A DNA stretch of 64,000 nt from Orientallactaga sibirica (taxonomy: Eukaryota; Chordata; Mammalia; Rodentia; Dipodidae). The stretch's first letter is position 1, and each line of letters opens with the position of its first letter. The position numbers and the translations under genes were made by a program. Below the pieces are notes generated by a model that searched no databases, was not told the origin of the DNA, and saw only the letters and a list, made by a program, of their open reading frames with translations. The stretch covers positions 1,207,501 through 1,271,500 of the forward strand of contig JAEOAD010000032.1 in assembly GCA_036365145.1 (NCBI GenBank), given 5' to 3'. Shown piece after piece: positions 10,553 through 22,267 of this stretch.

Positions 10553-10903
10553 TTGCCATGAGTGTTCCTGTCTTACTTTGTTAAGAGTGTTTGTACATAT
10601 GTATACCAATATTAAGATGTTTTGTTCTTCCTCTATTTCTCTATTAGGTAATTAATACTGATTAAGATCATATTGCTAGTTAACCACTGTTGAATTTATA
10701 TTTGACTTATTATATGAGACTAAGCCTTCCTCAAGGAACTTGCTTTGTGTGTGTGTGGGGGGGGGATGATTGTGTGTTTCCGGTTTATGCAGGGATAGTT
10801 ATATCATGTTAGGCGGAATTATGACCTTGTTACTGTCTTCTTTTGGAAATTAAGTAGAATGTAAAGATATATGGTTTGGTGTCAAGTTGACAAGGGGTGG
10901 ACT
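10553..10903 (+). other. ERV-L 3' untranslated region with polypurine tract (copy B)
   Basis: Non-coding. A (TG)n run followed by a G run is at 10748-10767. A purine-rich block at 10892-10901 (aaggggtgga), just before the LTR's TG, is the probable polypurine tract that primes plus-strand DNA synthesis. Confidence 0.72.
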
Positions 10904-11440
10904 TGTGATGGTTAAGTTTGTGTCAACTTGATTTGTTTAGGAATCCACAGACATTCCTCATAAGTGTGTTTCTGAGGCTGCCTCTAGGAAGGATTAACTA
11001 AAGGAAGAATCCTTCCCCCAGGGGTAAGCCTTCCCCCAGAGTGGGCGGCCCAGAGTGGGCAGCCCCTCTTGGAGGAGGGGGCTGGTTGATAAAAAGGAGC
11101 TCTGGGAAGAAAGGCTCTCTCTCTCCCACCTGGATGCCGGTGCTACTAGTTGCTTGGTGTTTTCTGCTTGGTACCTGCTGCTTGGTGTTGCTGCTCTCCA
11201 GTGTGGACTGAAGACCAGGGTGGACTGAAGAGCAGCATCTCTCCAGGAAGCCTCCAGGCCTTCAGTGCCGGATTGGGACTGCTGAGGCCTCCAGCCTCGT
11301 GCACTGAGCAGCTACCGGGTTTCTTGACTCTCGGACCTGCAACCTGCTATTGCTGGACTGTGTAAGCTAATCCAATAAATCCCCCTTTAATACAATTCAT
11401 TCTGTCCATTCTGTTCCTCTAGAGAACCCTGACTAATACA
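10904..11440 (+). mobile_element. full-length ERV-L LTR (3' LTR of copy B)
   Basis: 537 bp, TGTGATGG at the start and AATACA at the end. A TATA-like gataaaaagg is at 11088-11097 and AATAAA at 11374-11379. This suggests transcription starting near 11120 and an R region of roughly 270 bp. Resembles MT2-type LTRs of the MERVL group. Confidence 0.9.
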
Positions 11441-12272
11441 AATGCCTTGATGCACTTTTATCATTAGCAGTACCTGGCACAGTAGTGTTGTCTTTTCCAA
11501 ATAGTAGATCAGAAAAGTCTATTAAAGTGATAGTAGTGTAGAAGAGTTGAGAACACAGAATGCATGGCTCTGACAAGTTCTTCAGTTGGGTCTCCTGTGA
11601 TACTGGACAGTTATATAGTTTCTATCTGCCTAATGTTCTTGATCAGAATGAGCTCAATAATCACCACTGCCCTCTGCAAGATGGCCAGGAAGATACTGTG
11701 ACCCTGTAGGTGTTTAAGCACTCCCTGGGGAATGATCTGGAGGGTTCAGCTCAGGAGATGAGCTCCTTCTGTCAACATCCCTCTGAGGATCATCCTCTGG
11801 AACCAAAAAGACATAGGCAGTCGAATGCACAAAACGAGAAGCAAAGACTTGCTAACCTCGAGCTAAGGGGCTGGAAGAGCTGAGAAATAGTGCTGCAGGT
11901 ATAGGATCCTGAACTTGCCCTCTGTTCGCAAAGTCAATAATGACAAAAGAATACTGAATTCCTCACTAGAGAATATACCATGCTCTGTGCACATGACCAC
12001 ATATGTCAAAGATTGTCTGATATATAGCTTCTTAGGAGGGTAAAGGACACCAGCCATCCGACAAAGGTAAACTCTAGGATGGGGAGGGAAGGAGGTGCTG
12101 GAGAGAGAAGGTGGCCTTTAGACCAGAGTACATGGAAAATTGCCCTCAGCAGCAACAAAAAGTAGCAGAGACGGACGTCTAAGAACAAACAGGTATAGTT
12201 TCAACCCATGCTGCCTCCTCCTCTGCGTTCCTTCCAGCAAAAGGCAACGTAGGTGCACTATCATACACATGT
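11441..12272. other. unassigned sequence right of the provirus
   Basis: No gene or repeat recognised. Short open frames on the minus strand at 11863-12188 have no family resemblance. Confidence 0.5.
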
Positions 12273-12365
12273 TGTACTAGTCAGAATTCTGTGCTCATGG
12301 AAACAGTATCTACTCTTGAGATGCAAGATATGATTATAAGGAAGGAAAGCATTTTACATCCATCT
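12273..12365 (-). mobile_element. MLT2/ERV-L-type LTR end, ancient fragment
   Basis: Begins with gtactagtcagaattct, a degenerate form of the complement of the ERV-L LTR terminus. A block like the MLT2 interior (attataaggaa) follows. Only about 90 bp can be followed. Confidence 0.42.
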
Positions 12366-13611
12366 TGATAAGTGGTAACTGCTTTATAAAATGTATTCAG
12401 TACTTCTTCAAAAATAACCTTTAGTCCATTAAGTCTATTTCCCTATTTTATTATCACTTATTAATTTTATGTAAGGAAGCAAAGCACTGTGATACAATTT
12501 TTATTAATTGGTTGAACATCACTCATTGTGCTAGTCTGCTTCTAGAAAGGCAAATAAATTTTTAATTTCTCTCATTTTCATTTGGCTTAAAATGTTTTTG
12601 TGGTCTTAATGAATATTTTCCTGACTATTTAGATCTTACTATGATGGAGTTTTATTGAGGATCTGGAAGATGTTTCAAACCCAGGTTAGAGAAGAATATG
12701 AAATAAATAAAATGTGGTAGGAAGTTATGGGTTGGGGAAAAAGCTTTAATTCCTCTTTAGCCTTTCAGTAACCCATATGATTAAATCTACAGCACAACAC
12801 AGTGGATTTGAGGTCAAGTTGAAAGGGTAGGCAAAGAATATGTTCTTTTTTAATCCAATAGCATTTCATTTCCTAGTGAAGTACTGGCTCTATTTAATTC
12901 AATGGAGATATTACTCATGTGCTAAGGACATGTTCTCTGAGCATAGGAAAAAAAAGTCAGAATCAGCCCCAGGAATTTGCTTTACACTTTAGGCAGGAGA
13001 CCTCTCCCCTCCTTGGAGATGCACAGCTGTTAAAACCATATGAGCTCAGAGATGCTGTTGGCAGTGCTTGTCTGAAAGTCAGTCTGCTGCACTGGAAAGC
13101 ACAATAAAAACTGAACATAATGAAATTTTGGTTCCATGAAAAATTTATCGTCTTAGATGCAGATTTCTTGTTTCGAACCCCGAGGTAGAATACTCTGATC
13201 ACATGAGCAATTCTTACACCATGGTGTTGGACAGCAGCAACAGCTACTATATCCCTCGCAATACTGCTAGAAATAAAGATTCTTAGGCCCCACTGAAACC
13301 AAATCATATTGTCTTGGGCTTGGGTTTAGCAGGGGTTTAAATAAGCCTGTAGCTATATTACACTAGTGCCTGTTCTATAGTCCTCTGATTCAGATGCCTG
13401 TCAAAGTTTGAGAACTCCTCGGTCACGTGCACTGCTGGGCTATGTTTTCTTGCTTAACTTCATGTATAGGATGGGAAAATCTGGAATATAAATAGACTCT
13501 TAGCTGATTTGCTATGGATTTCATCCTCGCATATAATCAATCATTCACTCATTCATTCAACAAAATTTATTGTCATTACCCCCACACCATAGGCTCTCCA
13601 AATAAGAGACC
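12366..13611. other. unassigned sequence
   Basis: AT-rich, no recognisable gene. The open frame on the minus strand at 12963-13307 (114 codons) has no visible motif. Confidence 0.5.
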
Positions 13612-13889
13612 TTTAAAATTTTATTTTTATGTGTTTATGTGTATGTGTGTGCATGTATGTTCATGTCACACGCCTGCCATAGCGCATGTGTGGAGGTCAG
13701 ACGACCTTGACATGTTCTCCTCTCCTTCCTCCTTCTTAGCAATGCTGCCTGAGAGCTTCTGGATTCTTCCAGCTCCGCCTTCTATCACCAGAGGCATGCT
13801 GGGATGTGTCCCTTTACATCCGACTTTACTTGGGTACTGAGGAACTTGAAAGCAAAGGTCTTTAACCACTGAGATATCTCCCCAACCTC
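13612..13889 (-). mobile_element. B3-like SINE
   Basis: Read on the minus strand it starts with a tRNA-like ggttggggagatatctcag block and ends in a TG/AT-rich tail (tatgtgtatgtgtgtgcatg on +). The interior resembles rodent B3 of the B2 superfamily and not the common tRNA-SINE of this window. Confidence 0.6.
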
Positions 13890-14195
13890 ATGAGAGACTT
13901 TTCAATTACAAAGTATTTATAACACAAGAGAGGAAGGGCTGATAATTGACTGTCACTCATACACCCATGATGTTCACTCCTAAATTCTTCTCACACACGT
14001 TCCCAGTAAAGCACTCCAGGGAGACAACATTGTTCATATTGTAATGTATATATGTGCATATGAGTATATCTATATGTATATTCATGAATTTGTACATATA
14101 GATCCATAGTATATGGATACTCATTTAGAAATGCATTTCATTTACTTTGTCAATATGTTCTATAACAAAAATACAATTTTATTATTCGTTTTTTA
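13890..14195. other. unassigned sequence
   Basis: AT-rich, with a TATA/TGTA alternating patch at 14045-14110. No gene seen. Confidence 0.5.
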
Positions 14196-14403
14196 TGTAA
14201 TATTTATTTATTTACAAGCAGACAGAGACAGAAGAGAGACAGACACAGAGAGAATTGACACTCTAGGGCCTTCAGCCATTACAAATGACCTCCAGACACA
14301 TGTGCCCCTTGTGCATCTGGCTTACATGGGTCCTAGGGAATTGAACCTGGGGCCTTTGGATTCACAGGCAAATGCCTTAATGGCTAAGCCATCTCTCCAG
14401 CCC
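14196..14403 (-). mobile_element. tRNA-derived SINE (dipodoid B2-superfamily type)
   Basis: First of about thirty copies. On the SINE's own strand the order is a head ggctggagagatggcttag with A-box-like and ggttcgattcc B-box-like promoter blocks for RNA polymerase III, a body (agccagatgcacaagg... gcagtggctggaggccc), a CT-rich stretch and an AT-rich (AAAT)n tail. Here it is reversed, so the tail is on the left and the head ends at 14403. Confidence 0.85.
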
Positions 14404-14410
14404 ATTTATT

Positions 14411-14533
14411 TGTTTTTTTGAGGTAGGCTGGCCTGGAATTCACTGTTATTCTCAGGCTAACCTTGCACTCAAAGCGACCCTCCTACCTAGCCTCTTGAGG
14501 GCTGGGATTAAGACATGCACCACCACACCAGGC
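14411..14533 (-). mobile_element. B1 SINE
   Basis: 7SL-derived element, reversed. The right end reads gctgggattaagacatgcac, the complement of the B1 head with its polymerase III A box. It abuts the preceding tRNA-SINE. Confidence 0.8.
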
Positions 14534-14868
14534 AATCTTATTTATTTTAAACATACTATACATGTTAGTGGGATTTGGTGTGAAATTATTTTTCAGATGT
14601 GTACACAGCATACGTTGCTCATGTCCATACAGTCTACTACTCTCCCTCTTCACCCATCCCAGTCCCAAGCAATCAGTATTCTACTTTCAGCTCAACTACT
14701 TTTTTTTTTTTTAGTTTCTGCATATGAGAGAGAACACTTGCTACTTGTCTGTTTTCACTGCATTTAGCATAAAATCTCCAGATTCATCCATTTTCCTGCA
14801 AAGGAAAGGATGTTTTTTACACTAGAAAAATATTTCCATGTGTCTCCTCACATTTTTGTTTTTCTTTC

Positions 14869-15074
14869 TAATATTTTATTTATATATTTGAGAGAACGAG
14901 AGAAAGAGGCAGAGAGAGAGAAGAATGGGCATGCCAGGCCTCCAGCTACTGCAAATGAACTCCTGATGCACACGCCCCCTTGTGCATCTGATTTATATGG
15001 GCCCTCGAGAATAGAACCAGATCCTTAGACTTCACAGGCAAACACCTTAACCGCTAAAGCCATTTTCCCAGCCC
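14869..15074 (-). mobile_element. tRNA-derived SINE
   Basis: Same family as 14196-14403. It is inserted in the ancient L1; the body is well preserved but the head is degraded (ccgctaaagccattttccca). Confidence 0.82.
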
Positions 15075-15201
15075 ACATTTTCTTTTTTTCATACAATTAT
15101 TAATGACCACTCAGGCAGATTCCGTATCTTAATTATTGTAAATAGTACTGCAATTAATACACACATGCACACATATATCCCATTTTTGTGTGGATCTCAT
15201 T

Positions 15202-15204
<3 letters not shown>

Positions 15205-15236
<32 letters not shown>
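15205..15236. repeat. (AC)n microsatellite
   Basis: Uninterrupted dinucleotide run of about 16 units inside the ancient L1. Confidence 0.9.
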
Positions 15237-15241
<5 letters not shown>

Positions 15242-15360
15242 GTGAGTGGAATAATTGGATTATATAGTTCTTTTAGTTTTTTTCAGGACCCTTCATAGTG
15301 TGCTATATAGTAGCTGAATTAACTTACATTCCCAGTATTAGTATACAGCATTTGTTATTT

Positions 15361-17164
15361 TTATTGGTGTATATTAATTATACATAGTGATTGGTTTTAT
15401 GTCTTTGAATTTTGGCCTAGTCAGGGTAAGAGACCCACCCTTTCTGTGGGCCACTCAAAAGTGGGGCTACCTTAGAAGAAAGCAGAGGTTATGGGGTGCA
15501 CACTGAGTGGTTAATCCCACAATGGAAGCAATCCTTTAGTTAGGTCATGTGGGTCTCCTCAGACACTACTCATGTTGGCTTTGGTACTTGTGGCCATCTT
15601 TGGCACTGACTTTACCAGTATCAGTGAGGGGTTTGAAGCACACCTGACTGCCTCAGTGGGAGAGGCAGATGCATAAAGCTTAGGATCCCCTCTGTGATGC
15701 TCATACCCAGCCCTGAGAAGAGAGTGTGATCTTGTCAAAATTCCTGTGTGTGGCTCCTTGCTAGAGGTACAGGATCATAACTAAGTCTTCTCCCCAACTC
15801 CTTCCACTCTAGTGAGTGAGCAAGAGCCAGACATGGGTGGATGGATGGATGGATGAAGCTTCTATCTGGACTTTCTTGGTCCTGTGTGCGGGGGATGGGG
15901 CAAGAATCAGGATTCTAGTAACTCAGGGCCGCCTGTGCATATCCCTCCCTGCAAGCAGATCAGTAGTGCAACTGGAGAGGCCTTTCCTCTATCCTGTTAG
16001 TGTCAGGCACTAACCTGCTGCTATAGAGAAGGAGTCTCCCTGAGTATCTGCCTTCAGTCCTGGCACCCACATGAATCTACACATCAATGGCCTTACTTTG
16101 GTCTGAGAGAGCAAGCTCCCAACTTCCCAGTGCCTGAGGGCAGCTCCCACCATTCCCTCCTACAATGTAGGGCACCTGGCCATTTGAGTTGGTGTCACTT
16201 GGCTTGGACCCAAGTTTGGTTTGAGATAGTGCAGTAGAATGGCTGGCTGTGGGTTTCGAGGGATGGGATGTGCCTAAATTTTCTTGTCTCTAGAGTGCGT
16301 TATTCAGTCAGTAGATTCCTTCTCGAGATCGCTCTTTGTGGCAGCAGCCTGTGGGTCTGCTAAGAAATGACGATACATCCTTTCCCCAAGTCAGACTACG
16401 CTGTAAGTTTCAGGTCTATACAGACTACACATGTGAGCATTGCAGAATGCATAGCAGCTTCGGCCCTGAGAGGCTTGGCTAGACTCTCCCTGTCATCCTG
16501 AATCCTGCAGAAGGCACCCATCCCCTCCTCCCCTCCCCTCGCCTGGTTGTGAAGCTAGGTTGGCAGGTGCCAGGATATTTTCTGGTTCCCAATATTGTCT
16601 AAGATCACTGACTATTGAATCTTACATCATTCTTGGTTTTGATCATGCCAATTTCCAGTGCACCCTCATGATGTAGCTATGCATTTATTTTGGTTCTTCT
16701 GAGGGTACCGGGTACCTCATTTCAAGCACTGGAAATCTGTAACATCAGTTTTATAGTTGTGGATAGTGATGAAGAAGCGAATGCTGCTTATGCCTCCTTT
16801 GCAGATATGACCCAAGTGCAAGTTCCCAGTCAGTATGTAAGGTGACATAGGATTTAATATCAATTCACTTGTGAGCACCTGTGTGTGAGGATGGGTGAGC
16901 AGGTCTCGTAGGTCATATTAAGATGGTTTATGAGTATATTTCATCAAGGGAAGCAGGAAGTGTGCAGGAGCCATATAAGTAAAACATGACACTATTTATA
17001 TTTAGAAAAGACCATTCTAGCAAAAGCGTAAATAGATAGAAAGGAATGGATGTCCTGGAGAGTAAAATAATTAACTGCCTCATCTGCTAATGGAAGGAGT
17101 GAGCAGAAATGGAATGAAAATCTAGTGCATCTTGCTCTGTAAGTTTTTAATGTAGCAGGACATT
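15361..17164. other. unassigned sequence
   Basis: 1.8 kb without a recognised gene or repeat. Base composition is more even than the surroundings. A short (GGAT)n stretch is at 15837-15856. It may be an old decayed repeat, but I cannot name it. Confidence 0.45.
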
Positions 17165-17352
17165 AAGACTTTTTGTTTGTTTGTTTGTTTGTTTGTTTGT
17201 TTGTTTGTTTGTTTCTAGGTAGGGTTTCACTCTAGCCCAGACTGACCTGGAATTCACCCTGTAGCCTCAGGGTGGCCTCAGACTCACAGCATTTCTCCTA
17301 CCTCTGCCTCCCAAATGCTGGGATTAAAGGCATGCACCACCATGCCCATCTT
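17165..17352 (-). mobile_element. B1 SINE with (GTTT)n tail
   Basis: Reversed B1: (TTTG)n tail complement at 17174-17214, body gcccagactgacctggaatt, head gctgggattaaaggcatgca. Confidence 0.88.
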
Positions 17353-17399
17353 ATGATTCATTTTTTTATTTAGCCTATAGAATGAGTTTCATTATAACA

Positions 17400-17643
17400 T
17401 TTTTAATTTTTATTTATTTTTTATTAGAGAGACAGAGAGAGAGAGAGAGAGAAGAAAAGGCAGAGAGAGAATGGGCATGCCAAGTCCTTTTCAGGTGCTG
17501 TGAACAAACTCCAGACGTGCATGTGTGACATTGCACGTTTGCATCACTTTTGCATCTGACTAAACGGAGGACCTGGAGATTTGAACAAATGTTCTTAGGC
17601 TTTGTAGGCAGGCACATTACCTGCTAAGCCATCTCTCCAGCCC
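17400..17643 (-). mobile_element. tRNA-derived SINE, long variant
   Basis: Carries the extra internal segment of the long variant (cattgcacgtttgcatcact) between the body and the B-box region. The head ends at 17643. Confidence 0.85.
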
Positions 17644-18030
17644 TCATTTGTATGCATGCATATTTCACCTGAGCTTTTAGGCCTTAATTATAAAGTTTAG
17701 AGTGCCCTATGTTTGCACAGGATCAGGGTGGTGGCTATGTCTTAGGAGGGACTTTTAAGTTCAGTGGCACTTGGCGGACAGGATGGAGTTCATGGATGAA
17801 GATGTTAGAAGCTGGTCACAAAGCACTAAGGGGCCCCGGAGCTTCCTTCAGGAAGGCAATCACCATAGCAATAAGCAGCCCACAAAGGTTCCGGTCCAAC
17901 CGCAGAAGAATGGGAGGTAGAAGAATGCCTTACGGTAGGCATTAAACAAGAGCCACCACGGCAGCAAGCTTGACTTGTATTTATCTGGAAGTGATATGAC
18001 ATAGAACTAACCAAGCAATATCAGATGGCT
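17644..18030. other. unassigned sequence
   Basis: Two overlapping open frames on opposite strands (17709-17945 and 17826-18014) show no known motif. The stretch has several CpGs near 17880-17935. Confidence 0.4.
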
Positions 18031-18396
18031 TGCTGGGGTGGTTGGACTGCAAAGCGTCCCCTATAGCCTCATGTGTTTGTGATTAAGCCTCATACTTGAC
18101 CCCCATCCCAGCTCCCACCTAGGAGGTGGGTTCTTGCTGGAAGAATGGTTTCTTTGGGAGAGGGCTTTAGGTTTATCAGACCAGCTCACTGGGTGTTCAG
18201 AACTAACTTACTCTGAGACTATTTCTGTCCTGCCACTGTGACAAGATGTGATGTCCCCAGACCTCCTGCTCTGCCATGCTTTCCCCACCATGACAAAACT
18301 TCCTCTCAACTGGCTAAGCTGAGAAATAAACCCCTTCCCCCATGAGATGCTTAAGATTAGGTGTTTTGCCCTAACAATGAGGCCGTAACTGCTACA
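18031..18396 (+). mobile_element. MT-like MaLR LTR, old
   Basis: Blocks typical of MT/MaLR LTRs: ggtggttggactgcaaagcg at the left, an aataaaccccttcc polyadenylation region near 18326, and a taactgctaca end. Diverged; the boundaries are estimated. Confidence 0.6.
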
Positions 18397-18450
18397 CTGG
18401 CCAGCACCTGGTGAATGTGAGGGACACTGTGAAGTTTCTTTCCTTCTTTA

Positions 18451-18636
18451 TGTTTTATTGATTTATGAAATAGAAAGAGAATGATAATGGGCACAGCAGG
18501 GCCTCTACCTACTGCAAACGAACTCCAGATGCATGTAACACCAGGTGCATCTGACTTACATGGGCTCTGGGGAATTGAACCTTGGTCCTTAGTTTTTGCA
18601 GGCAAACGCTTTAACCACTATGGCATCTCTCCAGCC
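18451..18636 (-). mobile_element. tRNA-derived SINE
   Basis: Reversed copy with a short purine-rich segment. The head complement ggcatctctccagcc is at the right end. Confidence 0.82.
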
Positions 18637-18662
18637 TGTGAGTTTTCTGACTCAGTACCACC

Positions 18663-18750
18663 TCTTATAAATGAATAACTGCCTAGTGGGTATGGGATTT
18701 CCTCTTAAGATGGTAAAGATGTTCTGAACCCATATAGATTGATGTATATC
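18663..18750 (+). mobile_element. ancient L1M-type 3' end fragment
   Basis: The tagtgggtatgggatttc block followed by gatggtaaagatgttctg matches the 3' end of old L1 elements. Very short. Confidence 0.35.
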
Positions 18751-18846
18751 ATTATAAATATTTTTATTTTCTCTGATTGAAGTTGAAATTTTATTTGGAC
18801 TTTTTGTTATAGTTTTATTTGTGTGTATCACATAGTCTTTCCATTT

Positions 18847-19061
18847 TTAATATTTTATTTTTATTTATTTGAGAGAGAGAGAAAGAGGCAGGGAGAAAAC
18901 AAAAGCAAATGAGTGCACCAGGGCCTCCAGCAGCTGCAATCAAGCTCCCATTATATGTGCCACCTTGTGCATCTGGCTTTCGTGGGTCCAGGGGAATTGA
19001 ACCTGGGTCCTTAGGTTTTGCAGGGGTATGTATCTTAACCTTTAAGCCATCTCTCCAGCCC
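18847..19061 (-). mobile_element. tRNA-derived SINE
   Basis: Reversed copy with the full set of blocks; the head ends at 19061. Confidence 0.85.
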
Positions 19062-19120
19062 AGTCTATCCTTTTATTAAAAATTATTTTTTTAAACCAGA
19101 CACGGTAGCAAATACCTTTA

Positions 19121-19330
19121 AATTTTAAATTTATTTATTACAGAGAGGGATGGGGTGGGGGAGAGAGAGAGAATATGGGTGTGCCAGGGCCTCCAGCCAC
19201 TATAAACAAACTCCACTCCAGATACATGCACCCCCTTGTGCATCTGGCTTATGTGGGTCCTGAGGAATCGAACCAGGGTCCTTTGGCTTTGTAGGCAAAT
19301 GCCTTAACTGCTAAGCCATCTCTCCAGCCC
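19121..19330 (-). mobile_element. tRNA-derived SINE
   Basis: Reversed copy. Just left of it, 19095-19120 reads like the first 25 bases of a B1 (ccagacacggtagcaaatac), a truncated B1 head. Confidence 0.83.
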
Positions 19331-19340
19331 AAGTCTTTGC

Positions 19341-20089
19341 ATTTTTAAAATTTAAGCCTTAAAGGGTCTGAGACAGTACTTTGTGCCTGCTTGCAGCTAA
19401 ACTACCACTGTGTCTGTAAAACTAGTTTGCATACACAGTCATGCGCAAGAGAGCACATACGCACACCCCTTGAGGTGAAAGGACAGTAATGTTATGCATA
19501 AAACAAGTCACGTCATTACTAGATATCTCCATATACTATTGGGGAAGCACTGAGAGCCATAGATCTCCCTGAACATTCCACAACTCCTGAGATTGCACAA
19601 AATGCAACAGAGCATACTGGGGAGCTCCTGGCACGTTTCTCCCTCTTGCCACACGAGGGACCTTGCTTTCTCCTTTCCTGACTAGTGAGAAACCATATCT
19701 TTCTCCCTGGGATATAAACAAGTCTTCTTCTGAGGTGGAAAATGTCTCTTCCCTAGACTGTAAGAAAATCAAAATGTCTTGGGAAAATTCAAAAACAAAC
19801 AAACAAACAAAAAAAATGGCTTTAGACTCTACCACTCACAGATTGTAAATAAATGGCTCTAGAAGTTCTCTATCATTTTGTTCTATGTCCCATTGTTCAA
19901 AAGGTTGGGTTTCTAGGAATAGAGAAAGAAATAGAGGCAGAGGGGAAGAGGGGTTGTGAGGTAGGAAGGCTGTGCTCTCTTGCACACATGTGTGTGTATG
20001 CACACTTGTTTTGCAGACACAGTGGTAGTTTAGCTGCAAGCAGGCACAAAGTACTACATTGTACCCTTTAAAGCTTGAATCTTAAAAAT
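19341..20089. repeat. inverted repeat, two ~118-bp arms around a ~515-bp loop
   Basis: The left arm 19341-19456 and right arm 19972-20089 are reverse complements with scattered mismatches. The best-matched core contains actttgtgcctgcttgcagc (left, 19378-19397) and its complement at 20034-20053. The loop has no recognised element. Possible origins are two opposed copies of an unknown repeat, a local inverted duplication, or the ends of an uncharacterised element. Confidence 0.72.
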
Positions 20090-21911
20090 GGGAAAAAGGG
20101 TAAGAGAGAAAGAAAGCAAGGGCAATAAGGGATGAGAGAGAAACCTGATCCGCAGAGCTACTGTAGCATTTTGATCTTTCTGTGGGTCTCCATTTACTTG
20201 GGCTCTACTAACCTTTCCAGGGAACTTACTACCTTCCGTGATTTTTCATCTTTGCACGCTCCTTTATCTTGCTGACAGTAGTGAGCAGAGCTTTGATTAT
20301 GCATAGGTGATAGAAATAACAGATTTTGTTATAGAGATATGGATATGCAAAATATTTAATATACAGATAGCATTTAGTAATTTTAGCATGTACTATAGAA
20401 AAAAATATTTAGTAGCACATAGGACTTTCTGCTTAATATGATATCAAATTAATTCCTAATATTTTGCCAACTTTTACTTCTTTGTTTCATACTATCACAG
20501 TGGAATGTGATTTTGTTTAAGTTTTTGTTTTCCAAGGTCAAAGCTTAGGATAAAGACTTTTTATAATTTTATTCTCAAAATCCAGCCAACATATTTAACA
20601 TTAAAATGTTCCTCCAAACTGTAAATTTTATCTGGATTTTGAATTAATCATTTTTGTTGTGGAGGAGGAGGAGCAGATGATATATCTCAGTCCTACGGTA
20701 TATGTCTGACAGGAAATCCTGGATTGAATCTCCAGGATAAAAAGTAAATAAGTTTCACTCACCAGTAACAATGGCAAAAAATGAGAAAATTGATGTGTGA
20801 CTTGGGGGCTCAGGAGATGTCTCTCAAAATTATTAGCCCCAACTTTGGGTCCTATCCTATTTTTAACAAAGAATATTTTTTAATTACTCAGGGAGGATAA
20901 ATTATGAATTATTGAAGGAGATAATAATTTGGGGAGAGGCTTATTTAAGGAAAATTTGGATCTAGGAAAAGGCTGGAGCAGAATCATAAGCATGTGGACC
21001 ACAGGATCTAGGAGGCTATGTGGAGGGATTTAGAAGAAACACCCACTTATACAGAAGGAACAGATCCACTTTGAGCCTCCCCATGATGAAAGTTAGGAGT
21101 AAGTGGTGATGGCTGAAGAATAGGAGAGAGAGACTGAGTACCAAACAGAGACCAGGAAATTCAGATGAGAAATGGGTAGTGAAGAGTTACACCCATGGTC
21201 ACCCCAAGTTTAGAGAAATTACACAGCTTAGAGGAAATACTTCTATGGTAGATCTAGAGTGCAAAGGAAATACACATGTGGTTGATTCAGAGGTTAGAGA
21301 AAAATCATACAGGTTAGAAAAGTGAGAGGTCACCCCAAAACTTAAAGCAGGTAGAAGGCAAACAGAAGAATACCCAGGCCAAGAAACTGTGCTCCCTCCC
21401 ACCCAGTGGCTGGGTGAGATAAAGCCAGAGTCACCTGGGTCCAGACACAGACCACGGGGACACCACAGACAAGCAGTAGATCACAAATGGATTTTTTCAG
21501 AAACATAAGGAGAGATGTGATTGGTTTGACCCTAAAGGACAGCACACTTAGGTAGTCTACTAGACTGTGGAGGAAGCAGGGCCACTGCAACTGTTGTGAG
21601 TAAAGCCTGATCAGACAAGGGCTCCATTCCTGCCAAGGCTGAGTGGCATCTTCTGGTTTTCTCTTTGGGCTCCTGTACCTAATTGAAAGTGCCTAAAAGC
21701 AGCTAGCTTTCTCCGGAGTCTCCTTCAAATCGTGACTACTTGAGTCAGAAGGACTGTTCATATTGTCAGTCCTGAACTCTCATGATCTCTGAAAATATGG
21801 GTAGTGCCTGCCAAGGAGCGTGAATTTAGAGTAAATGGACAAGTGCATAGGAATCTGTGCTTGGTGTGTGTGTGGGGGGGGGCTCTCACTTGTCAGTGAT
21901 ACTTTCCCCAC
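20090..21911. other. unassigned sequence
   Basis: No gene or clear repeat. A weak tRNA-like patch near 20670-20735 is too degraded to call. Open frames at 21199-21590 (minus) have no motifs. Confidence 0.45.
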
Positions 21912-22267
21912 TGTGGTAGTTTGATTAGATGGCTCCCAATATATTCAGTGTTTTATTAGTTTATAGTTTGCATCAGCAGCCACCTGGCTGGAGGCAATGT
22001 CACTGGACAGATCTTAAGGTGTGGTGGTGGGTTTAGGATTTCAATCTGAAGATATGCAGAGTGTGCCTTGGAGTTCCTGTGCTGTGCTGTGTAGCTTTTG
22101 GCTTGTGGCTTCACTCTCTGTGTTTGGTCCTGTGAAAAGCAGGCCAGCTTTTCCTGCCATTATGGAACTTCCCCTGGATCTGTAAGCTTCAATAAATAAT
22201 ATGCCTTCCTCCATAACTGTGACTGGTCTGGAAGTTCATCTCAGCAAACTTGAAGCTGTCTGCTACA
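21912..22267 (+). mobile_element. solo ORR1-like MaLR LTR
   Basis: TGTGGTAGTTTGA start, CTACA end. The cattatggaacttcccctgg block and aataaataatatgcc polyadenylation region are as in the LTRs of the provirus at 29465. Flanks cccac and gccac form an imperfect 5-bp target duplication. Confidence 0.8.

Larger units (their letters stand above)
5251..11440 (+). mobile_element. ERV-L (MERVL-like) provirus copy B, complete internal region plus 3' LTR
   Basis: Runs from just after the central LTR through primer-binding site, gag, pro, pol, dUTPase, polypurine tract and a full 537-bp LTR. No env. The pol part is the best preserved of the two copies: reverse transcriptase from motif B through integrase is one uninterrupted frame. 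The base after the LTR is ordinary unrecognised sequence. The outer 5' LTR and its target duplication lie outside the window, so the insertion site cannot be paired. Confidence 0.93.
14536..15360 (-). mobile_element. ancient L1 fragment (ORF2 end / 3' part), split by a SINE
   Basis: Shows the complement of late L1 ORF2: gattcatccattttcctgc, attgtaaatagtactgcaat and cattcccagta blocks. These correspond to the conserved L1 C-terminal region seen in old mammalian L1s. Interrupted by the SINE at 14869-15074 and an (AC)n run. Confidence 0.7.

Noticed and set aside
10904..10960. DUX-type binding site in the LTR
   Set aside because: The acttgatttgtttagg block does not match TGATTNAATCA closely enough to call.
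20670..20735. Weak tRNA/ID-like patch
   Set aside because: Only scattered similarity to A and B boxes; no tail or duplication.
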